Shown: in pieces, positions 8,607 through 16,917 of the stretch | Layout: each line of letters opens with the position of its first letter | How positions within the stretch are numbered: position 1 is the stretch's first letter | From: JANNPJ01 sp965200525 | Lineage (GTDB): Bacteria > Actinomycetota > Actinomycetes > Actinomycetales > Kineosporiaceae | Reading direction: 5' to 3' | DNA: 64,000 nucleotides | NCBI GenBank assembly: GCA_965200525.1 | Contig: OZ241368.1 | Span: forward strand, 2,294,001 to 2,358,000 | Program-made: the position numbers and the translations under genes | Notes under the pieces: generated by a model | Told to the model about the DNA's origin: nothing | Database searches by the model: none | The model's input: only the letters and a program-made list of their open reading frames with translations

Positions 8607-9428
8607 TCACTCCATCGGCGGCGGTTCGGCCGCGCCGGTCATGATCGCCACCGCCTCCGACATCGAGTGCGACTTCGGGGTGACCACGGTGGCCCGCCGG
8701 CCGAGCCGCTGGATGTGGATCCGGTCGGCCACCTCGAACACGTGCGGCATGTTGTGGCTGATCAGGATCACCGGTAGGCCGCGGTCGCGGACGTCGCGGA
8801 TCAGCTGCAGCACCCGGTTGCCCTCCTTGACCCCGAGGGCCGCCGTCGGCTCGTCGAGGATCACCACCTTGCTGCCGAACGCGGCCGACCGGGCCACCGC
8901 CACGCCCTGGCGCTGACCGCCGGAGAGCGACTCGACGGCCTGGCCGATGTTCTGCAGTGTGGCGATGCCGAGCTCGCTCATGTGCCGCTCGGCCTCCGAG
9001 CGCATGTGCTTGCGATCCAGCATCCGGAACACCGAGCCGAGCACGCCCGGCTTGCGCTCCTCCCGGCCGAGGAACAGGTTGTCGGCGATGTCCAGCCCCG
9101 GCGCCACGGCCAGGGTCTGGTACACCGTCTCGATGCCGGCCGCCCGCGCGTCCATCGGGTTGCGGAAGTTCACCAGCCGGCCGTCCAGGTAGATCTCGCC
9201 GCTGTCCGGCACCAGGGCCCCGGAGAGCGCTTTGATCAGGCTCGACTTGCCGGCGCCGTTGTCGCCGATCACGGCCAGGATCTCGCCCGGGTACAGCTCG
9301 AGGTCGGAGCCGTCGATCGCGATCACCCGGCCGTAGCGCTTGGTCAGCCCCTTGGCCTGGATCACCGGGACCCGGGTGGACGACGGTCCGAAGTCGTCGC
9401 CGTGGGTCTCCTGCTCGGTCGTCGTCAT
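8607..9428 (-). CDS. Sugar ABC transporter ATP-binding protein (single-domain, FrcA-like)
   Basis: Energises a CUT2-type sugar importer at the inner face of the membrane. 273 residues with one nucleotide-binding domain: Walker A GDNGAGKSS at 55-63, signature LSGGQRQGVAVARSA, Walker B VVILDEPTAALG and the switch His in ILISHNMPHVF. CUT2 ATPases such as RbsA usually carry two such domains; the single-domain length matches FrcA-type systems. ATG at 9428 overlaps the permease stop (TGATG), which decides the start over an upstream in-frame codon. It is the last gene of a three-gene operon, binding protein, permease, ATPase. Sugar unknown; fructose or ribose are plausible by family. Confidence 0.9.
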   Translation of the reverse strand: MTTTEQETHGDDFGPSSTRVPVIQAKGLTKRYGRVIAIDGSDLELYPGEILAVIGDNGAGKSSLIKALSGALVPDSGEIYLDGRLVNFRNPMDARAAGIETVYQTLAVAPGLDIADNLFLGREERKPGVLGSVFRMLDRKHMRSEAERHMSELGIATLQNIGQAVESLSGGQRQGVAVARSAAFGSKVVILDEPTAALGVKEGNRVLQLIRDVRDRGLPVILISHNMPHVFEVADRIHIQRLGRRATVVTPKSHSMSEAVAIMTGAAEPPPME

Positions 9429-10477
9429 CAGGCCTTCACCTTCCTGATCCACTGATCGATGGCCACCGCGACCAGCACCAGCAGGCCGATCGCGAAGCCC
9501 TGCCAGACCACCTGAACCCCGGCCAGCACCAGACCGTTTCGGAACACGCCGACGATCAGGGCGCCGATCAGGGTGCCGGCCACCCCGCCCCGGCCGCCGA
9601 ACAGGCTGGTTCCGCCCAGCACCACGGCGGTGATCGAGTCGAGGTTGTAGTCGCCGCCGACGTTGGGGCTGGCCGAGGCCAGCCGACCCATCAGCACCCA
9701 GGCCCCGAGGGCGTAGCAGGCCCCGGCCGCGGTGTAGGCCGAGAGCAGCACCCGGTCGGTGCGGATGCCGGCCAGCCGAGCGGCTTCCGAGTCGTCACCG
9801 GTGGCGTAGATGTGCTTGCCCCAGGCCGTGCTGCCGAGGCTGTAGAAGAAGCCGGCGAACAGCAGCAGCATGATGATCGACCCGTAGGTCAGCCGGAAGC
9901 TGCCGATCGGGATGGTGTTCCCGGTCCAGGTCATGATCGCGGGCATGTCGCTGCCCCGGATCGTCTCGCTGTTGGAGACCACCGAGTTCAGCGAGAAGAA
10001 GATGCTCAGCGTGCCGAGGGTCACGATGAACGGTGGCAGTTTCAGCCGGGTCACCAGCATCCCGTTGGCGAACCCCATCGCCGTCCCCAGCAGGAAGCCG
10101 ACGATCAGCGCCGGCAGCCCCGGAAGCCCCCAGTCAGTGGCCAGTTTCGCCATCAGGATCGAGGAGAAGACGGCGATCGCCCCGGTCGAGAGGTCGATCC
10201 CGGCGGTGAGGATGATCAGCGTCTGACCCAGGGCCAGGACGGCGATCACGGTGACCTGCTGCAGCACCAGGCCGAGGTTGGCGGCCGAGAGGAACCGGCC
10301 GTTGGAGATCGAGAAGGCGATGATCGCCAGCACGAGCACGGCCAGCGGTCCGAGCGTGGGTTGGGCGTGCAGCACGTGCTGCACCCGGGCGAGAATCGAT
10401 TCGTCGCCGTGGTCGTCGAATCCCTGAGGTTGCCGGGGGGACGACGCGGGCGGTGCGGTCGAGGTGTCCTGAGCCAT
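9428..10477 (-). CDS. Sugar ABC transporter permease (RbsC/FrcC family)
   Basis: 349-residue integral membrane subunit of the same importer. After a hydrophilic N-terminal extension of about 45 residues, eight to ten hydrophobic segments follow; family landmarks are TLIILTAGIDLSTGAIAV, LPPFIVTLGTLSIF and the coupling region GDDSEAARLAGIRT with GVVAGT-like AVVLGGTSLFGGRGGVAGT. It starts at the ATG at 10477, 28 bases after the binding-protein stop, with GAAGGAG close upstream. Its stop overlaps the ATPase start by one base. Specificity is set by the binding protein. Confidence 0.93.
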   Translation of the reverse strand: MAQDTSTAPPASSPRQPQGFDDHGDESILARVQHVLHAQPTLGPLAVLVLAIIAFSISNGRFLSAANLGLVLQQVTVIAVLALGQTLIILTAGIDLSTGAIAVFSSILMAKLATDWGLPGLPALIVGFLLGTAMGFANGMLVTRLKLPPFIVTLGTLSIFFSLNSVVSNSETIRGSDMPAIMTWTGNTIPIGSFRLTYGSIIMLLLFAGFFYSLGSTAWGKHIYATGDDSEAARLAGIRTDRVLLSAYTAAGACYALGAWVLMGRLASASPNVGGDYNLDSITAVVLGGTSLFGGRGGVAGTLIGALIVGVFRNGLVLAGVQVVWQGFAIGLLVLVAVAIDQWIRKVKA

Positions 10478-10505
10478 CAGAGCTACTCCTTCGCCGTTGA
10501 ACGGG

Positions 10506-11567
10506 TCAGCCCCAGCAGTTCTCGGTGCCGAAAGTGGTGTCCTTGGAAGCGACTCCCGTCTGAGCCTGATCGGTGATCAGGTTGACCCCGGTGTCGGTGA
10601 AGTCCTTGCCCGAGGGGTTGGCCGGCTTGGTCCCGTCCTTGGCGAATTTGGCTATCGCCTCGACGCCCTGCTGGGCCATCTTCAACGGGTACTGCTGCGA
10701 AGTGGCGCCCAGCTGGCCGCTCTTGACGCTGGCCACCCCCGGGCAGCCGCCGTCGACCGAGACCAGCGTGACCGCCTTCTCCTTGCCGGCCGCCTTGAGG
10801 GCCTGGTAGGCGCCGGCCGCGGCGGGCTCGTTGATCGTGTAGACCAGGGTGATGTCCGGGGCCTTCTGGAGCAGGTTCTCCATCGCCGTCCGGCCGCCGT
10901 CCTCGGCGCCGTCGGTGACGTCGTGGCCGACGATCCGGGGGTCGGCCTCGTCGCCGATCTTCGTCTTGTCCTTGACGTCGATCCCGAACCCGGACATGAA
11001 GCCCTGGTCGCGCTGGACGTCGACGGAGACCTGGTCGGCATTGAGGTCGAGGAAGGCGATCTTGGCCGTGGCCGCCTGGTCACCGAGCTTGGCCTTGGCC
11101 CACTGACCGATCAGGGTGCCGGCCACGAAGTTGTCGGTGGCGAAGGTGGAGTCGGCCGCGTCGGGCGGGTCGAGCTGGGTGTCGAGAGCGATCACGGCCA
11201 AGCCGGCCTGGCGGGCCTTGTCGATCGAGGGCACGATCGCCTTGGAGTCGGCCGGGGTGATCATGAAGCCCTTGGCCCCGGCCGAGATCAGGTTCTCGAT
11301 CGCCTGGACCTGAGACTCGTTGTCGCCGTCCTTCTTTCCGGCGAAGGTCTGGAGCGTGACCCCCTGGGCGGCGGCGGCCTGCTGGGCCCCTTCTTTCATC
11401 TTCACGAAGAACGGGTTGGTGTCGGTCTTGGTGATCAGCCCGACGATGGGCTTTCCGCCCGAGCCTCCACCACCACCGCTGCTGCCACCGCAGCCGGCGA
11501 CCACCAGAGCCGCGGCCGATACCACCGCGATCAGTTGCAGACCGCGTGAACCATGGGCATGACGCAT
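10506..11567 (-). CDS. Sugar-binding lipoprotein of ABC importer (Peripla_BP_4)
   Basis: Extracytoplasmic receptor of the importer, 353 residues. The signal peptide ends in the lipobox VAGC with lipid-carrying Cys26, followed by a Gly/Ser linker. The mature part matches the ribose/galactose-binding type-I fold: PIVGLITKTDTNPFFVKM, then GVTLQTFAGKKDGDNESQVQAIENLI and the hinge pieces VIALDTQLDPPDA and VSVDGGCPGV. ATG 11567 has an excellent ribosome site (GGAGGAA, nine bases ahead); a longer in-frame start at 11633 would lie inside the palindromic operator region and is rejected. First gene of the operon, divergent from the LacI regulator. Confidence 0.93.
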   Translation of the reverse strand: MRHAHGSRGLQLIAVVSAAALVVAGCGGSSGGGGGSGGKPIVGLITKTDTNPFFVKMKEGAQQAAAAQGVTLQTFAGKKDGDNESQVQAIENLISAGAKGFMITPADSKAIVPSIDKARQAGLAVIALDTQLDPPDAADSTFATDNFVAGTLIGQWAKAKLGDQAATAKIAFLDLNADQVSVDVQRDQGFMSGFGIDVKDKTKIGDEADPRIVGHDVTDGAEDGGRTAMENLLQKAPDITLVYTINEPAAAGAYQALKAAGKEKAVTLVSVDGGCPGVASVKSGQLGATSQQYPLKMAQQGVEAIAKFAKDGTKPANPSGKDFTDTGVNLITDQAQTGVASKDTTFGTENCWG

Positions 11568-11625
11568 GGCGGTTCCTCCCGTCCCCGCCGGGCCTCTCAG
11601 CCGGCCCGACACCGTTGTCGGATGT

Positions 11626-11655
11626 ACTGACAAGTAAATCGAATTACTGGTCAGT
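11626..11655. promoter_or_regulatory. 30-bp inverted repeat, probable operator between sugar operon and lacI
   Basis: Left arm ACTGACAAGTAA (11626-11637) and right arm TTACTGGTCAGT (11644-11655) pair at 11 of 12 positions around a near-palindromic AT-rich centre. It sits 59-88 bases upstream of the binding-protein start and 116 bases upstream of the LacI-family gene, the expected site for a regulator acting on both. That the adjacent LacI protein binds it is inference. Confidence 0.65.
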
Positions 11656-11770
11656 GGGCATCAAACTACGCCCTTAACCGCAATTGGGGAACAGCGCGTA
11701 ATCACCGATATCGAATTCGCGCTCACCGGCGCGCCGATCACCCTCGGGACCGATATCTTGGCCACCAGCC

Positions 11771-12817
11771 ATGGACGATCACCGGCCCGGAGCGGCACTG
11801 CAGAGCGGGCGCCGCCCGACGATGCGCGACGTCGCGGCCGTGGCCGGGGTCAGCCTCAAGACCGTGTCCCGCGTGGTCAACGGCGAACCGGGCGTGTCGG
11901 GCACGCTGAGCCAGCTGGTCCGCCAGGCCGTGCAGCAGCTCGACTTCCGGCCGAACATCGGGGCCAGCAGCCTGCGCCGGGCCGGCGGCCGGACGGCGAC
12001 GGTCGGCCTGCTGCTGGAGGACGTGTCCAACCCGTACTCCAGCGCCCTGCAGCGGGCCGTCGAGGACGTGGCCATCCCGCGGGGGGTGATGGTGTTCTCG
12101 GCCAGCCTCGACGAGGACCCGGAGCGGGAGCGCGAGCTGGCCCGGGCCTTCGGCGCCCGCCGGGCCGACGGCCTGATCCTGGCTCCGGCCAGCGACGACC
12201 AGTCCTACCTGGAGAGCGAGGTGCGGGCGGGCACGGTGATCGTCTGCATCGACCGGGAGGCCAACCGGCTGGCCGTCGACTCGGTGCTGACCACCAACAG
12301 CTCCGGCTCGATGGACGGCGTCCGGCACCTGATCGAGCTCGGTCACCGCCGGATCGGGTTTCTCGGCGACCGGCGCGGCATCGTGACCGCTCAGCAGCGG
12401 TTCGGCGGCTACCGGGACGCGCTGACCGCGGCCGGGATCGCCGTCGAGGAGTCGCTGGTGCGGCACGACCTGTACGACGCCCGGGTGGCCGAGTCGGCCG
12501 CGGCCGACCTGCTGGCCCGCCCCGATCCGCCGACCGCCCTGTTCACCGCCCAGAACCTGGTCACCATCGGGGTGGCCCGGGCGCTGCGCCGGCTCGGCCG
12601 GGAGCACGAGATCGCCCTGGTCGGGTTCGACGACTTCCCGCTGGCCGATCTGCTGACGCCGGGCATCACCGTGGTCGCGCAGGATCCGACCGCGATCGGC
12701 CGGCTGGCCGCGACCGTGCTGTTCGACCGGATCGCCGGCAACAGCGCCCCGCCGGCCACCCACGTCGTGCCGACCCGGCTGATCCCGCGCGGCTCGGGCG
12801 AGATCAAACCGGTCTAG
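11771..12817 (+). CDS. LacI-family transcriptional regulator
   Basis: 348-residue repressor. An N-terminal helix-turn-helix (TMRDVAAVAGVSLKTVSRVVN, residues about 17-37) and hinge helix are followed by a periplasmic-binding-protein-like sensor domain starting TATVGLLLEDVSNPYSSAL, with HLIELGHRRIGFLGDRR and ALVGFDDFPLADLLTPGITVVAQD. It is transcribed divergently from the sugar importer and probably controls it in response to the imported sugar. Its TAG stop shares the palindrome CTAG with the stop of the convergent potC, leaving no space for a terminator. ATG 11771 is the first start in frame after the intergenic region. Confidence 0.93.
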   Translation: MDDHRPGAALQSGRRPTMRDVAAVAGVSLKTVSRVVNGEPGVSGTLSQLVRQAVQQLDFRPNIGASSLRRAGGRTATVGLLLEDVSNPYSSALQRAVEDVAIPRGVMVFSASLDEDPERERELARAFGARRADGLILAPASDDQSYLESEVRAGTVIVCIDREANRLAVDSVLTTNSSGSMDGVRHLIELGHRRIGFLGDRRGIVTAQQRFGGYRDALTAAGIAVEESLVRHDLYDARVAESAAADLLARPDPPTALFTAQNLVTIGVARALRRLGREHEIALVGFDDFPLADLLTPGITVVAQDPTAIGRLAATVLFDRIAGNSAPPATHVVPTRLIPRGSGEIKPV

Positions 12818-13614
12818 AGGCGACCGCCGGCCGGGTCGGCGGAGAGCCGCTGGGAGGCCCAGATGGGCAGCAGCGAGAGCAGGATCAGCGCCGCCGCGGC
12901 CACATTGACCACCGGGGCCTGGTTGGGCCGGAACAGGTTGTCGAAGATCCACAACGGCAGGGTGCGCAGGCCGGGCGAGGTGGTGAACGTCGTCACCACG
13001 ATCTCGTCGAAGCTCAGGGCGAAGGCGAGCAGGCCCCCGGCCACCAGGGCCGAGCGCAGCTGCGGCAGGGTGACCAGCCGGAAGGTGCGAAAGCTGTTGG
13101 CCCCCAGGTCCATCGAGGCCTCCTCGAGCGACGTCCCGACCCGCCGCAGCCGGGCCAGCACGTTGTTGTGGACGACGACGATGCAGAAGGTGGCGTGGCC
13201 GACGATCACGGTGAGGTAGCCGAACGGCACTCCCCCGGCGGTGAAGGCGGCGTTCAGGGCGATACCGGTGACGATGCCGGGCAGCGCGATCGGCAGGATC
13301 ACCAGCAGGCTCACCGCCTGGCGCCCGAAGAACCGGTACCGGGCCACCGCGAAGGCCAACATCGTGCCGAGCACCAGCGCGATCGCGGTGGCGCCGAGCC
13401 CGACCAGCAGGCTCGCCAACAGGGCCTCGCGCAGGCCGGAGCTGTCCAGGGCCCGATGCCACCACTCCAGGGTCAGCCCGCTCGGCGGCCAGCCGAAGGT
13501 CTTCGAGGTGTTCAGCGAGTTGATCAGGACGACGATCAGCGGCACATAGATCACGGCCAGGCCGAGGGCCATGAACAGCCGCAGCAGGATCCGGGCCGGA
13601 CGGGAGAAGTTCAT
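12814..13614 (-). CDS. potC: Polyamine ABC transporter permease (PotC type)
   Basis: 266-residue inner-membrane subunit with about six hydrophobic helices. It begins with ARILLRLFMALGLAVIYVPLIVVLINSLNTSK, the usual PotC/PotI opening, and contains the EAA loop EEASMDLGANSFRTFRLVTLPQLRSA that contacts the ATPase. ATG 13614 overlaps the potB stop (ATGA). Last gene of the potA-potD-potB-potC operon; its stop codon overlaps that of lacI on the other strand. Transport of spermidine or putrescine is the family expectation; a related opine or other cationic substrate cannot be excluded. Confidence 0.88.
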   Translation of the reverse strand: MNFSRPARILLRLFMALGLAVIYVPLIVVLINSLNTSKTFGWPPSGLTLEWWHRALDSSGLREALLASLLVGLGATAIALVLGTMLAFAVARYRFFGRQAVSLLVILPIALPGIVTGIALNAAFTAGGVPFGYLTVIVGHATFCIVVVHNNVLARLRRVGTSLEEASMDLGANSFRTFRLVTLPQLRSALVAGGLLAFALSFDEIVVTTFTTSPGLRTLPLWIFDNLFRPNQAPVVNVAAAALILLSLLPIWASQRLSADPAGGRL

Positions 13615-14480
13615 ACGTTCTCCAGAGCTCCGACCCGGCCGGCCAGACCCAGGTAGATCAGGATCACCAGCACCGGGAAGAACGCCGCGGCCGCCGCGAA
13701 CGGCAGATTGTCGGCCACCCCGATGTTGTCGTAGATGATGTTGGCGAACAGCTGGGTGCGGCCACCGACGATCTTCACCGTGATGTAGTCGCCCAGGCTG
13801 AGTGAGAAGGTGAAGATCGAGCCGGCCACCACCGCCGGGAACACCAGCGGCAGGATCACTTTCCGGAAGGTCCGGCCGCCGGACGCGCCCAGGTCGGACG
13901 ACGCCTCCAGCAGCGAACCCGGAATCCGTTCCAGCCCGGCGTAGATCGGCAGGATCATGTACGGCAGCCAGAGGTAGGCCAGCGTGATCGTGGTCGCGGC
14001 CAGCCCGAACCCGGGCCCGTGCAGCCCGAGCGGCTTGAGCGCCCAGTCGACCACGCCGTCCGAGGAGAGCATGGTCCGCCAGGCGTAGGCCTTGACCAGG
14101 TAGCTGGCCCACAGCGGGGTGAGCACGGCCGCGACCAGGTAGGGCCGCACCCGGGGCCGGGCCACCTTGGCCATGTAGAGGGCCATCGGCAGGGCGATCG
14201 CGATGTCGATCACCGTGACGCCGGCGGCCACCCCGAGGGTGCGCAGGGCCACTCGCCGGTACACCGAGCTGTGGAACAGCACGTGGAAGTTGTCCGAGGT
14301 GGGCACCTTGACCAGCGCCCCGGTGAACGAGTCGATGCTCCAGAACGCGGCCGCGAACATCACCACCAGCGAGCCCAGGTAGGCCACGGCCAGCCAGATC
14401 ATCGGGGCCGACAAGAGGGCGAGCAGCCGCACCCGGGCGTGCCGGTAGAGGAAGCCGGACACCCGGGTGCCCAGGCTCAC
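13611..14480 (-). CDS. potB: Polyamine ABC transporter permease (PotB type)
   Basis: 289-residue permease, partner of PotC. Six hydrophobic segments and the EAA loop LLEASSDLGASGGRTFRKVILPLVFP are visible, with the upstream YMILPIYAGLERIPGS typical of PotB/PotH. The GTG at 14480 overlaps the potD stop (GTGA) and the gene ends in an ATGA overlap with potC, so all three are translationally coupled. Confidence 0.88.
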   Translation of the reverse strand: MSLGTRVSGFLYRHARVRLLALLSAPMIWLAVAYLGSLVVMFAAAFWSIDSFTGALVKVPTSDNFHVLFHSSVYRRVALRTLGVAAGVTVIDIAIALPMALYMAKVARPRVRPYLVAAVLTPLWASYLVKAYAWRTMLSSDGVVDWALKPLGLHGPGFGLAATTITLAYLWLPYMILPIYAGLERIPGSLLEASSDLGASGGRTFRKVILPLVFPAVVAGSIFTFSLSLGDYITVKIVGGRTQLFANIIYDNIGVADNLPFAAAAAFFPVLVILIYLGLAGRVGALENV

Positions 14481-15688
14481 CCCTTGATCTCCGTCCAGGC
14501 CTGGGTCCAGGCGGCGTAGTCCTTGCAGGTGTTGCCACGCGAGTCGCCGCAGGCCCGGGTCGGCGTCGTCCAGTAGGAGATCTTGTCCGCGTAGGCGCTG
14601 TCGGTGGCGTGGTAGGTCTCGCAGAACGACTTGTCGGCGGTCTGGTCGCAGGCCAGGGTCTGCGCCGGGGCCTCACCGAACCATTCGGCCACCTGGGCGT
14701 TCACCTTCGGCGAGGTGATCCAGTCCATCCACTTGTACATGCAGTTCGGGTTCTTGGCCTTGGCCGAGACCATCCAGGTGTCCGACCAGCCGGTCGAGCC
14801 CTCCTTGGGCACGATCGCCGTCACCTTGGCCTTCTTGTCCGCGGTGACCAGGTTGGCGATCACCTGCCAGGTGGTGCCCAGCACCGAGTCGCCGGACTCG
14901 AAGGCGCTGACCTCCTTGGTGTAGTCCGACCAGTACTCGCCGATCAGTCCGTGCTGCTGCTTGAGCAGGTTCACGGCCGCGGTGAACTGGGCGTCGTCCA
15001 GCTCGTAGGGGTCGGTGATCTTCAGGTCGGGCTTGGTCACCTTGAGGTAGAGCGCGGCGTCGGCGATGTAGATCGGCGAGTCGTAGGCGGTGATCTTGCC
15101 CTTGTACGGGGAGTTCGGGTCGAAGACGGCGCCCCACGAGTCGGGCGCGGGCGAGACGATGTCGCTGCGGGACATCAGCAGGTTGGCCCCCCAGCCGTGC
15201 GGGATGCCGTACATCTGCTTGCCGGCCGAGTTCCAGGGCCGATCCTTGAGGAAGCTGGAGATGGTCTTGTAGTTCGGCACCAGGGCGGTGTTGACCGGGG
15301 CCACGTCGCCGCCGTAGATCAGCCGCAGGGTGGCGTCGCCGGAGGCCGAGACCCCGTCGTACTGGCCGGTCTTCATCAGCGTGACCATCTCGTCGGAGGT
15401 GGCGCCGACCTTCACGTTGACCTTGCAGCCGGTGCCGGCGGTGAACGGGTGCACCCAGTCGACGGTCTTGTCGTTGGAGCCGTCCTCGGCGTAGCCGGCC
15501 CAGGCGATCAGGTTGAGCTCGCCCTCGCCGGCGCCCAGGCTCTGCTGCATGGCCACCTTCGGTACGGCCGGCAGGCCACTGCCGGCCGCGGCGGCACCTC
15601 CGCTGCCGCTGCTCGACGAGCCACAGCCGGCCAGGACCACGGCCAGCGCCGAACCCGCCGCCAGCGCTCCGATTGTCTTACGCAGCAT
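14477..15688 (-). CDS. potD: Polyamine-binding lipoprotein (PotD type)
   Basis: 403-residue extracytoplasmic receptor. A lipobox LAGC with Cys22 ends the signal peptide; a Ser/Gly linker follows. The mature domain has the PotD-like pattern LNLIAWAGYAEDG, TGCKVNVKVGATSDEMVTLM, YDGVSASGD, and GIPHGWGANLLM. Several Asp and Trp residues suited to binding amines are present but the substrate is not proven. ATG 15688 follows GCGGAGACACC; the in-frame start 72 bases further up lacks a ribosome site and would destroy the signal peptide. Twelve bases separate it from potA. Confidence 0.88.
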   Translation of the reverse strand: MLRKTIGALAAGSALAVVLAGCGSSSSGSGGAAAAGSGLPAVPKVAMQQSLGAGEGELNLIAWAGYAEDGSNDKTVDWVHPFTAGTGCKVNVKVGATSDEMVTLMKTGQYDGVSASGDATLRLIYGGDVAPVNTALVPNYKTISSFLKDRPWNSAGKQMYGIPHGWGANLLMSRSDIVSPAPDSWGAVFDPNSPYKGKITAYDSPIYIADAALYLKVTKPDLKITDPYELDDAQFTAAVNLLKQQHGLIGEYWSDYTKEVSAFESGDSVLGTTWQVIANLVTADKKAKVTAIVPKEGSTGWSDTWMVSAKAKNPNCMYKWMDWITSPKVNAQVAEWFGEAPAQTLACDQTADKSFCETYHATDSAYADKISYWTTPTRACGDSRGNTCKDYAAWTQAWTEIKG

Positions 15689-15699
15689 GGTGTCTCCGC

Positions 15700-16800
15700 T
15701 CAACTGTCGCTTGTGGAAGAGTCGTCGTCCGGGAGTCGGACGGCGTGACGGCGCCCCCACGCCAACCGCACCGCCCGGCCCGCGGCCGCCTCGGGTTCAC
15801 CGGGCCGCACGGCCCCGTTCTGCCGCAGCACGGTGACTTTCGGCCCCAGGTCGAGGGCCACCACGATCCGGCTGACCGCACCGGCGTACTCGACCTGCTC
15901 GACCACCCCGTCGGCGACCACGTCGCCGGCGTCGGCCTGGTGCTCGGCGTCGACCAGCCGGATCTTCTCCGGCCGCACGCTGAAGGTGGCCTTCTGGCCG
16001 ATCAGCTGGGCCGCGACGTCGTCCGTGAGCAGGTTGGAGGTGCCGACGAAGCCGGCCACGAACGAGGTGGCCGGGCGCTCGTAGATGGCCGCGGGTGTGT
16101 CGACCTGCTCGATCCGGCCGCGGTTGAACACCGCGACCCGGTCGCTCATGGTCAGCGCCTCTTCCTGGTCGTGGGTGACGAACACGAAGGTGATGCCGAC
16201 CTGGGCCTGGATCGCCTTGAGCTCGACCTGCATCTCCTGCCGGAGCTTGAGGTCGAGGGCGCCGAGCGGCTCGTCTAGCAGCAGCACCCTGGGCCGGTTG
16301 ACCAGGGCCCGGGCCAGCGCCACCCGCTGCCGCTGGCCACCCGAGAGCTGGGCCGGCCGGCGGTCGCCGAAGCCCTCCAGCCGAACGCCGGACAGCGCCT
16401 CGGCCGTCCAGGCCCGGAGGTCGGCCTTGGCCACGCCCTTGACCCGCAACCCGTAGGCGACGTTGTCGAACACGTTGAGGTGCGGGAAGAGCGCGTAGTC
16501 CTGGAACACCGTGTTGACGTCGCGGCGGAACGGCGGCAGCCGGGTGACGTCCTGCTCACCGAGAACGATCTTGCCGGACGTCGGCAGCTCGAAGCCGGCG
16601 ATCAGGCGCAGCACGGTGGTCTTGCCCGAGCCGGACGGGCCGAGCAGGGAGAAGAACTCACCGTCCGCGATCTCCAGATCGACGCCGTCGACGGCGTTCA
16701 CCGCCCCCGGGCCCGACCCGAACGTCTTGCGCAGCCCCAGCAGCGTGATGGCGGGCTTCAGGTCGGCTCCCGGGTTCGACGGCACGGCGGTGTCGGACAC
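15700..16800 (-). CDS. potA: Polyamine ABC transporter ATP-binding protein (PotA)
   Basis: 366-residue ATPase driving the importer. Visible are Walker A GPSGSGKTT, Q-loop VFQDYALFPHLNVFDNVAYGL, signature LSGGQRQRVALARAL, Walker B RVLLLDEPLGALD and switch FVTHDQEEAL, followed by a C-terminal TOBE regulatory domain (about residues 270-350). I chose GTG 16800 because AAGGTGGTGA, close to an ideal ribosome site, ends two bases ahead; the GTG at 16809 lies inside that site. First gene of the operon; a perfect 7-bp-arm palindrome lies just upstream. Confidence 0.92.
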   Translation of the reverse strand: MSDTAVPSNPGADLKPAITLLGLRKTFGSGPGAVNAVDGVDLEIADGEFFSLLGPSGSGKTTVLRLIAGFELPTSGKIVLGEQDVTRLPPFRRDVNTVFQDYALFPHLNVFDNVAYGLRVKGVAKADLRAWTAEALSGVRLEGFGDRRPAQLSGGQRQRVALARALVNRPRVLLLDEPLGALDLKLRQEMQVELKAIQAQVGITFVFVTHDQEEALTMSDRVAVFNRGRIEQVDTPAAIYERPATSFVAGFVGTSNLLTDDVAAQLIGQKATFSVRPEKIRLVDAEHQADAGDVVADGVVEQVEYAGAVSRIVVALDLGPKVTVLRQNGAVRPGEPEAAAGRAVRLAWGRRHAVRLPDDDSSTSDS

Positions 16801-16819
16801 GTTCACCACCTTCTGTGAG

Positions 16820-16841
16820 CACGTACGGGAGCGGGTACGTG
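16820..16841. promoter_or_regulatory. Palindrome in potA leader
   Basis: CACGTAC (16820-16826) and GTACGTG (16835-16841) are perfect inverted repeats around GGGAGCGG; pairing extends outward (GAG/CTC) if one base is bulged. It lies 20 bases ahead of the potA start, so it could be an operator or a leader hairpin. The rest of the 117-bp gap to the DUF1206 gene shows no terminator. Confidence 0.5.
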
Positions 16842-16917
16842 GCTCAGGCCGTCCACGAATCGAGCGATCCTAGAACAGCCAGGTCAGAGATGGTGTGAAA
16901 GCAAAGCTGCGGTTTGG

